A stretch of 5,579 nucleotides of DNA from Alphaproteobacteria bacterium. GTDB taxonomy: Bacteria; Pseudomonadota; Alphaproteobacteria; Rhodobacterales; Rhodobacteraceae. Below the pieces are notes generated by a model that searched no databases, was not told the origin of the DNA, and saw only the letters and a list, made by a program, of their open reading frames with translations. Numbering within the stretch: the first letter of the stretch is position 1; each line of letters opens with the position of its first letter. Position numbers and translations under genes: made by a program. Below, one piece after another: positions 1 through 5,566 of the stretch. Where the stretch lies: NCBI GenBank assembly GCA_030425945.1, contig JAUHZL010000212.1, positions 1 through 5,579 on the forward strand, given 5' to 3'.

Positions 1-255
1 GTCGAACGCGGACCCGAGGGCGCCGGGATCGGCGGTGTGCGGCGCGGCCTCCATCGCGGCGGCGAGACGGGCCAGCGCCGAGAAGCCGAGGTTGCCCGCC
101 GCGCCCCGGAGCCGGTGCAGCGCGGGGCCGGGGTCGCCGTCAGGGAAGGTCGCGAGGCCCTCGGCGCATTCGGCGAGGAAGAGATCGGCGATCTCGAGGA
201 AGTCCTGCGGCCCGACCTCGGTCCGAAGCTCGGCAATCCTGTCCCAGTCGAGCAT
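1..255 (-). CDS. Hpt (histidine phosphotransfer) domain protein, 3' end outside window
   Basis: The first 85 residues are visible; the C-terminus is cut off by the window edge. The protein begins MLDWDRIAELRTEVG and continues through an acidic, amphipathic helix (about residues 17-35) to the Hpt signature LHRLRGAAGNLGF. This matches the family pattern H-x-L-(K/R)-G-(S/A)-A-x-N-(L/I)-G, with H47 as the likely phosphoacceptor. Stand-alone Hpt proteins are usually about 100-130 residues, so roughly 20-40 are probably missing. The ATG at 255 has a strong Shine-Dalgarno (GGGGAGG, about 5 nt upstream), which fixes the start. In the family such proteins shuttle phosphate between a hybrid histidine kinase and a receiver domain. 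The divergently transcribed neighbour carries an intact receiver domain and is the obvious candidate partner, though this pairing is inferred only from position. The cognate kinase is not in the window. Confidence 0.85.
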   Translation of the reverse strand, partial: MLDWDRIAELRTEVGPQDFLEIADLFLAECAEGLATFPDGDPGPALHRLRGAAGNLGFSALARLAAAMEAAPHTADPGALGSAFD

Positions 256-352
256 GGTGCCCTCCCCGATCGGCATGGGCCGGGGATAGCCGCCGCTCCT
301 TTACAGCTTCTTAAGGCGCAGACGCCTAGGGTGCCGCGGGAGAGTGCGTGTC
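256..352. promoter_or_regulatory. Divergent spacer between the Hpt gene and the receiver-PP2C gene
   Basis: This 97-bp spacer must hold the promoters of both flanking genes. Most of it is GC-rich, but 299-315 is a conspicuous AT-rich patch (TTTACAGCTTCTTAAG). Just after it lies a 5-bp inverted repeat, AGGCG-CAGA-CGCCT (314-327), which could be an operator half-site pair or a small leader hairpin. The plus-strand gene has a Shine-Dalgarno GGGAGAG at 338-344, 8 nt before the ATG at 353. I see TTTACA at 300-305 as a possible -35 but no convincing -10 at 16-18 bp, so transcription may depend on an activator. Confidence 0.5.
300..314. promoter_or_regulatory. Possible degenerate CtrA-like site (TTTA-N7-TTAA)
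   Basis: Positions 300-303 read TTTA and 311-314 read TTAA, exactly 7 bases apart. The alphaproteobacterial cell-cycle regulator CtrA binds TTAA-N7-TTAA, so one half is perfect and the other matches at three of four bases. In DNA this GC-rich a TTAA is uncommon, and it falls in the promoter region of a signalling gene. A single degenerate site can still arise by chance, so this is a lead only. Confidence 0.25.
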
Positions 353-1630
353 ATGAGTCCATCGCCCCATCCGTGCGACGATCCGCAGGCCGGTCCCGGC
401 GTGGTCCGGCGTGTCCTCGTCGTCGATGACAGCCTGGCCCAGCGCCGGGCGCTGGCGCGGATGCTGGAGCGGCGCGGCTACGAGGTGCTGGAGGCCGCCT
501 GCGGCACCGACGCGCTGGCGCTGCTGGACCGCGACTCCGTCGACATGGTGATCAGCGACTGGATGATGCCGGGCCTGTCGGGGCCGGACCTCGTGGCCGC
601 GCTGCGCCGGCGTCCGGAGGGCGAGTCTCTCTATGTCGTGCTGCTGACGGCGAAACACGGCGAGGACGAGATCGCGCAGGGTCTTGGTGCGGGGGCGGAC
701 GATTTCCTGGTGAAGCCGGTCTCGGGGACCGAACTGCACGCCCGCATCCGGGCCGCCGAGCGGATGCTGGGGATGCAGCGGCGCCTGAGCGCGTCGAATG
801 CCGACCTGAGCCGCACGCTGGGCGAGTTGCGCGGCCTCTACGGGGCGCTGGAACGCGACATGCTGGAGGCGCGCGCCCTGCAACGCTCGCTGATCCGGCC
901 GCGCCATGCCGAGATCGGGCCCGCCGCCATCGCGCTGGACATGCAGGCCTGCGGGCATGTCGGCGGCGATCTCGTGGGGTTCTTCCGGGTGTCCGAGCGG
1001 GAGCTGGGCCTCTATGCGCTCGACGTCTCGGGGCACGGCATGGGCTCGGCGCTGATGACGGCGCGGCTGGCCGGGTCGCTGAGCGGGTCGGACGCCACGC
1101 GCAACGTGGCGGTGGGCGTCGGTCCGGACGGCACGCCGGTCGCGCGCGACCCGGCCGCGGTGGTGGCCGAGATGAACCGGGCGATTCTCGGCGAACTGGC
1201 GACCGAGCTTTACCTGACGATCTGCCTGTGCGTGCTCGACCTCGGGACGGGGCGGCTGCGGCTGGTGCAGGCCGGGCATCCCCATCCGCTGGTGCTGTCC
1301 CCGGACGGCGGCATCCGGGCGCTGGGCAGCGGCGGGCCGCCGGTCGGGCTGCTGGCGGGGATGAGCTATGTCACCTGCGAGGATATGCTCAGCCCCGGCG
1401 ACCGGCTGATCCTGATGTCGGACGGGATCACCGAGGCGCAGCGCGGCGATGGCACGGTGTTCGAGGAGGCGGCGCTGGGCGCGGCGCTGCGGGCGTCGGG
1501 CGCGCGTCCGGTGCGGGCCGCGGTTCCCGCGCTGCTGGCGGCGCTGGCGGTGTTCACCGGCCGCGCGCGACAGGAGGACGACGTGTCGGTCCTGATGCTC
1601 GACTATGCGCCCGGCGGGCACGCGGCCTGA
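353..1630 (+). CDS. Response regulator with PP2C/SpoIIE-type serine phosphatase output (RsbU-like)
   Basis: This 425-residue protein has two domains. Residues about 20-135 are a receiver domain: acidic pair D25/D26, phosphoacceptor D69 in ISDWMMPG, conserved T99 in LLTAK and K121 in FLVKP. Residues about 137-175 form a helical, probably coiled-coil linker. Residues about 195-420 are a SpoIIE/RsbU-type PP2C phosphatase with its metal-binding motifs intact: GGD (204-206), DVSGHG (224-229), GHPHPL (308-313), SDGITEA (D357) and DDVSVL (D409/D410). Both domains therefore appear catalytically competent. In this family, phosphorylation of the receiver controls dephosphorylation of a STAS anti-sigma antagonist, which frees or traps an anti-sigma kinase. 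The architecture resembles RbaY of Rhodobacter capsulatus and HsbR of Pseudomonas, but orthology cannot be shown here. I prefer ATG 353 over the in-frame GTG at 344 because GGGAGAG sits 8 nt before the ATG and abuts the GTG. Confidence 0.93.
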   Translation: MSPSPHPCDDPQAGPGVVRRVLVVDDSLAQRRALARMLERRGYEVLEAACGTDALALLDRDSVDMVISDWMMPGLSGPDLVAALRRRPEGESLYVVLLTAKHGEDEIAQGLGAGADDFLVKPVSGTELHARIRAAERMLGMQRRLSASNADLSRTLGELRGLYGALERDMLEARALQRSLIRPRHAEIGPAAIALDMQACGHVGGDLVGFFRVSERELGLYALDVSGHGMGSALMTARLAGSLSGSDATRNVAVGVGPDGTPVARDPAAVVAEMNRAILGELATELYLTICLCVLDLGTGRLRLVQAGHPHPLVLSPDGGIRALGSGGPPVGLLAGMSYVTCEDMLSPGDRLILMSDGITEAQRGDGTVFEEAALGAALRASGARPVRAAVPALLAALAVFTGRARQEDDVSVLMLDYAPGGHAA

Positions 1631-1643
1631 GCGGGGCTGCCGG

Positions 1644-2117
1644 TCAATCCCCCGGGCGCCCGCGGTGCTGCTGCGCGATCCAGGCGGCGGCGAAGGCGCG
1701 GTCGCCCGCGTTGCCGAGCAGGTCGGCGGCCTCGGCCAGCGGGGTCCAGATGGCGGTATGGCCGGCCTCGGTCGGCGGGCCGAGGCGGCGACCCGGCCGG
1801 GCGAGGTAGATCGTGCAGAGCTTCTCGGCCCAGAGGTCGTATTCCGGCATGTAGGTGAACCGGCGGAACGCGCCGAGCCGCCGCTCGATCGCGATGGTCC
1901 AGCCGGTTTCCTCGCGCACTTCGCGGTGCAGCGCGGGCAGAGGATGCTCGCCGGGGTCAATGCCGCCGCCGGGCAATTGCAGTTCGGGTCCGGGATCGTC
2001 CTGCAGCGTCAGGAGCGCGTCGTCGCCCTGCACGATCAGGGCATAGACACCGGGCCGCAGGCGGTAGCTGCGCGCGGGATCGACCGGGTCGCCGTATCTG
2101 CGGATCATGCGGATCAT
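1644..2117 (-). CDS. Nudix hydrolase, substrate unassigned
   Basis: The protein is 157 residues from the chosen ATG and has a textbook Nudix box G-x5-E-x7-REVREETGW at about residues 51-73. The metal-binding glutamates (REVREE) are all present. It follows LQLPGGGIDPGE, and a later aromatic segment, FTYMPEYDLWAEK, follows the second strand. Family members hydrolyse nucleoside diphosphates linked to another group (damaged NTPs, ADP-ribose, NADH or similar). Nothing here fixes the substrate. The start is uncertain. ATG 2117 and ATG 2108 lie in a tandem duplication, and a TTG at 2144 would add nine residues. None has a good Shine-Dalgarno, and the conserved-looking part starts near MIRRYGDP (the 2108 start). 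It converges on the receiver-PP2C gene with 13 bp between stops and diverges from hslO. Confidence 0.9.
   Translation of the reverse strand: MIRMIRRYGDPVDPARSYRLRPGVYALIVQGDDALLTLQDDPGPELQLPGGGIDPGEHPLPALHREVREETGWTIAIERRLGAFRRFTYMPEYDLWAEKLCTIYLARPGRRLGPPTEAGHTAIWTPLAEAADLLGNAGDRAFAAAWIAQQHRGRPGD
2100..2117. repeat. Tandem 9-bp duplication covering the Nudix start codon
   Basis: Positions 2100-2108 and 2109-2117 are identical (GCGGATCAT twice). On the minus strand this reads ATGATCCGC twice and encodes MIRMIR, so the gene carries two in-frame start codons nine bases apart. It looks like a small slippage duplication. Confidence 0.8.
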
Positions 2118-2118
2118 C

Positions 2119-2135
2119 CGGTCCGGCTTGGACCG
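2119..2135. repeat. Perfect inverted repeat next to the Nudix start codon
   Basis: CGGTCC (2119-2124) and GGACCG (2130-2135) form a perfect 6-bp inverted repeat with a 5-base loop. In the Nudix mRNA the hairpin would end one base before the ATG at 2117 and would mask the ribosome-binding region. As DNA it overlaps the -35 element of the hslO promoter, so it could instead be an operator seen from both sides. There is no U-tract, so it is not an intrinsic terminator. Confidence 0.5.
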
Positions 2136-2156
2136 CCCCTGCAACTTGCCTATATG
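2127..2156 (+). promoter_or_regulatory. hslO promoter, sigma70-like and fitting the alphaproteobacterial RpoH pattern
   Basis: TTGGAC (2128-2133) and TATATG (2151-2156) are separated by exactly 17 bp, a good housekeeping -35/-10 pair. The same bases read as CTTG (2127-2130), 18 bp, then CCTATAT (2149-2155), which matches the CTTG-N16-18-CYTATNT pattern described for alphaproteobacterial heat-shock sigma factors. Transcription would start near 2162-2164 and give a leader of about 40 nt before the hslO ATG. Heat-shock control fits hslO, which is an RpoH target in E. coli. Which sigma factor is used cannot be told from sequence alone. Confidence 0.6.
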
Positions 2157-2203
2157 GCGAGGCGTAAGCGATTTTCGCGCCGACCTGAACCCCGGACCTT
2201 GTG

Positions 2204-3214
2204 ATGACCCTCGTATCTCGGATCGCCTGGGACGATACCGTCCTGCCCTTTCAACTCGACCGTTCGGACATCCGCGGCCGGGTGATCCGGCTGGACGGGA
2301 CGCTCGACCGCATCCTCGCGCAGCACGACTACCCCGCCGTCATCGAATCGCTGGTGGCGGAAGCGACGCTGCTGACCGCGCTGATCGGCCAGACCATCAA
2401 GCTGCGCTGGAAGCTGTCGCTGCAGATCCGCGGCGACGGGCCGGTGCGCCTGATCGCGACGGATTACTACGCGCCGAGCGGCGACGGCCTGCCCGGGCGC
2501 ATCCGCGCCTATGCGAGCTACGACGCCGAGGCGCTGCCGCCGGTCGGCAAGCCGTTCGACATGCTGGGCAAGGGGTATTTCGCGATCCTGATCGACCAGG
2601 GCGAGGGCATGGTGCCCTACCAAGGCATCACGCCCCTGGCCGGGGCCACGTTGGCGCAATGCGCGGAAACCTATTTCGCGCAGTCCGAGCAGTTGCCGAC
2701 GCGGTTCTCGCTGTCCTTCGGGACCGAGCGCGACGAGACCGGCGCCGATCACTGGCGCGCGGGCGCCGTGATGATGCAGGTGATGCCCAAGGCCTCGCCC
2801 TTCGCGGCCAGCGAGGGCACCGGCGAAGGCGGCCTGCTGAAGCCCGACGACATCCTCGACGGGGACGAGGGCGAGAACTGGAACCGCGCGAACCACCTGC
2901 TGAACACGGTCGAGGACCGCGAGCTGGTGGGGCCGGACGTCTCGCCGACCGAGCTTCTGGTGCGCCTGTTCCACGAGGAGAAGCCGCGCGTCTTCGATCC
3001 GCAGCCGGTCAACTTCGGCTGCACCTGCTCGGTCGAGCGGGTGCGGGACAGCCTGTCGATCTACTCGGCCAAGGACATCGGCCACATGACGACGGACGAC
3101 GGGATCGTCACGGCGGACTGCCAGTTCTGCGGCGCGCATTACGAGCTGGACCCGGCGACGCTGGGGTTCGAGGCGACCGAGACGCCCGAGGGGCGGTCCC
3201 GTGACGGCGATTGA
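2204..3214 (+). CDS. hslO: Hsp33 redox-regulated molecular chaperone
   Basis: This 336-residue cytoplasmic protein is a holdase that stays inactive while its C-terminal cysteines bind zinc. It becomes active when oxidants such as hypochlorite or peroxide with heat disulfide-bond them and release the metal. The switch is complete: CxC at C273/C275 in NFGCTCS and CxxC at C306/C309 in DCQFCGAHYEL, with 30 residues between the pairs, in the family range. The N-terminal substrate-binding domain is recognisable (LPFQLDRSDIRGR, ALIGQTIKLRWKLSLQI). It is longer than the E. coli protein (292 residues), as is usual in alphaproteobacteria. The start is ATG 2204, with GTG 2201 directly before it as an alternative; the only upstream signal is a weak GGA at 2194-2196. 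The gene heads a run of plus-strand genes and its last 14 bases overlap the next gene. Confidence 0.95.
   Translation: MTLVSRIAWDDTVLPFQLDRSDIRGRVIRLDGTLDRILAQHDYPAVIESLVAEATLLTALIGQTIKLRWKLSLQIRGDGPVRLIATDYYAPSGDGLPGRIRAYASYDAEALPPVGKPFDMLGKGYFAILIDQGEGMVPYQGITPLAGATLAQCAETYFAQSEQLPTRFSLSFGTERDETGADHWRAGAVMMQVMPKASPFAASEGTGEGGLLKPDDILDGDEGENWNRANHLLNTVEDRELVGPDVSPTELLVRLFHEEKPRVFDPQPVNFGCTCSVERVRDSLSIYSAKDIGHMTTDDGIVTADCQFCGAHYELDPATLGFEATETPEGRSRDGD
3189..3203 (+). promoter_or_regulatory. Ribosome binding site and GTG start of the NudL-type gene, inside the end of hslO
   Basis: GAGGGG at 3189-3194 lies 6 nt before a GTG at 3201, within the last codons of hslO. This decides the non-ATG start of the downstream gene and suggests translational coupling, since ribosomes finishing hslO at 3214 have already covered the site. 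Confidence 0.65.
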
Positions 3215-3791
3215 TCCCATCGACCGGCTGTCGCTGGCGCTGGCCGCCGCAGGGCGCCCGAGTTCGGACTTCGACCTGAACCCGGACGTGGTCCTGCCCG
3301 AGACCCGCGTGCTGCGACCCGCCGCCGTGCTGGTCGCGGTCGAGGGCGACCGGCTGATCCTGACCAAGCGCTCGTCCCGGCTGAAGCACCACCCGGGCCA
3401 GATCGCCTTTCCGGGCGGCAAACTGGACCCGGGCGACGTGGATGCGACCGCCGCCGCGCTGCGCGAGGCGTGGGAGGAGGTCGGCCTTCCCCCCGACGCG
3501 GTCGAGGTGCTGGGCGCCCTGCCCGGCCACGAGACGGTCACCGGCTTCGCGATGACGCCGATCCTCGCGCGGGTCACGCGGCCCTTCACGGCGGTGCCCG
3601 AGGCGGGCGAGGTCGACGAGGTGTTCCGGGTGCCGCTGGCGCATGTCACCGATCCGGCGAACTTCCTGATCGAGGGGCGGCGCTGGCGCGGCCAGTGGCG
3701 GCGCTACTACGCGGTGCCCTATGGCCCGTACTACATCTGGGGCGCGACGGCGCGGATCCTGCGCGGTCTGGCCGAGGCGATGACCCCCTGA
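3201..3791 (+). CDS. nudL: Coenzyme A pyrophosphatase, NudL/Pcd1-type Nudix hydrolase
   Basis: The 196-residue protein carries the CoA-specific extension of the Nudix fold: LTKRSSRLKHHPGQIAFPGG at residues 54-73. This matches the L-L-T-x-R-S-x-x-L-x-x-H-x-G-Q-x-x-F-P-G-G motif of E. coli NudL (YeaB) and yeast Pcd1. The Nudix box follows at 73-96 with REAWEEVGL (R88, E89, E92, E93). As in other NudL proteins an aspartate (D79) takes the usual first glutamate position, so this is not a defect. Family members split CoA and oxidised CoA into 3',5'-ADP and 4'-phosphopantetheine. The start is a GTG with a good Shine-Dalgarno inside hslO; the end overlaps the next ATG by one base. Position right after an oxidant-activated chaperone suggests a role in clearing oxidised CoA, which is inference. 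Confidence 0.9.
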   Translation: MTAIDPIDRLSLALAAAGRPSSDFDLNPDVVLPETRVLRPAAVLVAVEGDRLILTKRSSRLKHHPGQIAFPGGKLDPGDVDATAAALREAWEEVGLPPDAVEVLGALPGHETVTGFAMTPILARVTRPFTAVPEAGEVDEVFRVPLAHVTDPANFLIEGRRWRGQWRRYYAVPYGPYYIWGATARILRGLAEAMTP

Positions 3792-4924
3792 TGCGGGTGG
3801 ATCCGGCGCTGTTCGCGGCGGGCGATCCCGTGCTGCGGATGCTGGCCGGGGCCGGGCACCGGGCCTTCGTCGTGGGCGGCCCGGTGCGCAACGCGCTCCT
3901 GGGCGTCGCGGTGTCGGACGTGGACATCGCCACCGATGCGCGGCCCGAGCGGGTGATGGCGCTGGCCGAGGCGGCGGGCCTGCGCGCGGTGCCGACGGGC
4001 CTCGAGCATGGCACGGTGACGGTGGTCAGCGACGGTGCGGGCGTCGAGGTCACGACCTTCCGGCGCGATGTCGAGACCGACGGACGGCGGGCGGTCGTCG
4101 CCTTCTCGGACCGGATCGAGGAGGATGCCGCGCGGCGCGATTTCACCATGAACGCGCTCTATGCCGATGCCGGGGGGCAGGTGTTCGACCCGCTGGGGGG
4201 CTTGCCCGACCTGCTGGCCCGGCGCGTGCGCTTCATCGGCGCGGCCGCCGACCGGCTGCGCGAGGACTACCTGCGCGCGCTGCGCTTCTTCCGGTTCCAT
4301 GCCTGGTACGGCGACCCCGAGGGCGGGATCGACGCCGACGGGCTGGCGGCCTGCGCGGCCCATGCCGAGGGCGTCGAAGGGCTGTCGCGCGAACGGGTCG
4401 GGCGCGAGATGCTGAAGCTGCTGGCGGCCCCCGATCCCGCGCCCGCCGTGGCGGCGATGGCGGCGAGCGGCATCCTGTCCCGCGTCCTGCCCGGGGCGGC
4501 GCCCGACCTGCTGCCGGTGCTGGTGCACCTGGAAGCCGGGCGCGCGACACCGGACGGGCTGCGGCGGCTGGCGGTGCTGGGCGGCACCGAGGTCGCCGAG
4601 CGGCTGCGGCTGTCGAAGGCCGAAGCGCGCACGCTGGACGACCTGCGCCGCGACCTGACCCCCGGCGAAGCGGGCTACCGGCTGGGGGCCGCGCGGGGGC
4701 GCGACCATGTCCTGCTGCGCGCCGCGGCACTGGGCGAGGCCGACCCGGACCCTGCGCTGGCGCAGGCGGCCCTGGGCGCGGCGGCGGTCTTTCCGCTGAA
4801 GGCGGCGGACCTGACCGGGCTTGAGGGACCCGCGCTGGGCGCGGCGCTGAAGGCGGCGGAGGCGCGCTGGATCGCGTCGGGCTTCACGCTGGACAAGGCC
4901 GCGTTGCTGCACCCGCGCGATTGA
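3791..4924 (+). CDS. cca: CCA tRNA nucleotidyltransferase (class II nucleotidyltransferase / PcnB superfamily)
   Basis: This 377-residue enzyme most likely adds or repairs the 3' CCA end of tRNAs. The N-terminal catalytic domain shows VVGGPVRNALLG (27-38), the metal-binding D43-V-D45, the third carboxylate E86 in VEVTTFRR, RRDFTMNALY (115-124), DPLGGLPDLLARRVR (133-147) and EDYLRALRFFRF (158-169). ERVGREMLKLL (201-211) then leads into an alanine-rich helical C-terminus. The usual aspartate after GGxVR is asparagine here (N34), a substitution I recall as common in related alphaproteobacteria. Class II CCA-adding enzymes and poly(A) polymerases cannot be separated safely by motif alone, but the compact length and lack of a basic C-terminal tail favour CCA addition. 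The ATG overlaps the nudL stop by one base (TGATG) with no well-placed Shine-Dalgarno, so translation probably depends on reinitiation. Confidence 0.88.
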   Translation: MRVDPALFAAGDPVLRMLAGAGHRAFVVGGPVRNALLGVAVSDVDIATDARPERVMALAEAAGLRAVPTGLEHGTVTVVSDGAGVEVTTFRRDVETDGRRAVVAFSDRIEEDAARRDFTMNALYADAGGQVFDPLGGLPDLLARRVRFIGAAADRLREDYLRALRFFRFHAWYGDPEGGIDADGLAACAAHAEGVEGLSRERVGREMLKLLAAPDPAPAVAAMAASGILSRVLPGAAPDLLPVLVHLEAGRATPDGLRRLAVLGGTEVAERLRLSKAEARTLDDLRRDLTPGEAGYRLGAARGRDHVLLRAAALGEADPDPALAQAALGAAAVFPLKAADLTGLEGPALGAALKAAEARWIASGFTLDKAALLHPRD

Positions 4925-4941
4925 CAATCGCCGCGAAACCG

Positions 4942-4955
4942 GGCGCTTGCGCGCC
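4942..4955 (+). repeat. GC-only hairpin abutting the lysE-family start codon
   Basis: GGCGC (4942-4946) and GCGCC (4951-4955) form a perfect 5-bp stem around a TTGC loop, ending on the base before ATG 4956. It covers the only Shine-Dalgarno-like bases (GGGCG) of the downstream gene. No T-run follows, so it is not a Rho-independent terminator. It may lower initiation of the exporter gene, or be chance in GC-rich DNA. Confidence 0.35.
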
Positions 4956-5540
4956 ATGGTGTTCGATCCGCTCTATGCCTTCGTCTTTGCCGGGCTGTTT
5001 TCGCCCGGTCCCAATGTCATCCTGCTGACGGCCAGCGGCGCGCGGTTCGGGTTCCGGCGCACCCTGCCGCATGTGCTGGGCGTGGCGGCCGGGGTCGGCG
5101 TGACCTCGGGCCTGACGGCGCTGGGCATGGGGGCGCTGCTGCTGACCCTGCCGGGGCTGACGCTGGGGCTGAAGCTGGCGGCAGCGGGCTGGATCCTGTG
5201 GATGGCGTGGAAGCTGCTGACGGCGGCGCGCGCGGCGCGGCGCGAGGCGGGGGACACCCCCTGGACCTTCCTGCAGGCGGTGCTGTTCCAGTGGGTGAAC
5301 CCGAAGGTCTGGGCGATCGCGCTGGCAGCCTCGGTCGGGTATTCCGCCGGTCTGCCGCCCCTGCAGGAGGCCGCGCGGCTGGCCAGCGCCTTTTCCGGCA
5401 TCAACCTCTTCGTCTGCCTGTTCTGGAGCTTCGCGGGCTCGCTGCTGACCTACCTTCTGACCTCGGACCGGGCTTGGAGCCTGTTCAACGGGGCGATGGC
5501 GGCGCTGCTGGCGGGATCGGCGATCATGGTTTTCCTGTGA
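4956..5540 (+). CDS. LysE/RhtB-family amino-acid or metabolite exporter
   Basis: The 194-residue inner-membrane protein has about six hydrophobic segments (roughly 5-25, 38-63, 66-88, 105-130, 138-165, 172-193). The family hallmark SPGPN is at residues 16-20, followed by a glycine-rich stretch (GARFGFRRTLPHVLGVAAG) and the later FQWVNPKVW motif (111-119). The usual family length is 200-210 residues, so it is complete though short. Members export amino acids or related small molecules (lysine, homoserine, threonine, cysteine metabolites) down the proton gradient; nothing here identifies the substrate. The start is ATG 4956, and a TTG at 4947 would add three residues. It lies 31 bp after cca on the same strand with no terminator between, so it is probably the last or next-to-last gene of the hslO operon. 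Confidence 0.9.
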   Translation: MVFDPLYAFVFAGLFSPGPNVILLTASGARFGFRRTLPHVLGVAAGVGVTSGLTALGMGALLLTLPGLTLGLKLAAAGWILWMAWKLLTAARAARREAGDTPWTFLQAVLFQWVNPKVWAIALAASVGYSAGLPPLQEAARLASAFSGINLFVCLFWSFAGSLLTYLLTSDRAWSLFNGAMAALLAGSAIMVFL

Positions 5541-5566
5541 TCTGCAGGCTATATGCCGGGCAGGAC

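Noticed and set aside
1631..1643. Possible bidirectional terminator between the convergent phosphatase and Nudix genes
   Set aside because: Only 13 bp separate the stop codons, and I see no convincing stem-loop with a T-run on either strand.
326..1960. Long minus-strand open frame (544 codons) across the receiver-PP2C gene
   Set aside because: Its translation is rich in Arg, Pro, Gln and His with no recognisable domain. It lies antisense to a gene with intact receiver and PP2C motifs and runs through the Nudix gene. Typical GC-rich shadow frame.
2150..3649. Long minus-strand open frame (499 codons) opposite hslO and nudL
   Set aside because: Low-complexity composition with no motifs, antisense to two well-supported genes; a codon-bias artefact.
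3470..3790. In-frame upstream extension of cca back into nudL
   Set aside because: The upstream residues are an out-of-frame reading of nudL with Gly/Arg-rich composition. The family N-terminus fits the ATG at 3791, which overlaps the nudL stop in the usual TGATG arrangement.
3731..4957. Long minus-strand open frame (408 codons) opposite cca
   Set aside because: Arg/Gln/Pro/His-rich translation without motifs, antisense to a clear class II nucleotidyltransferase.
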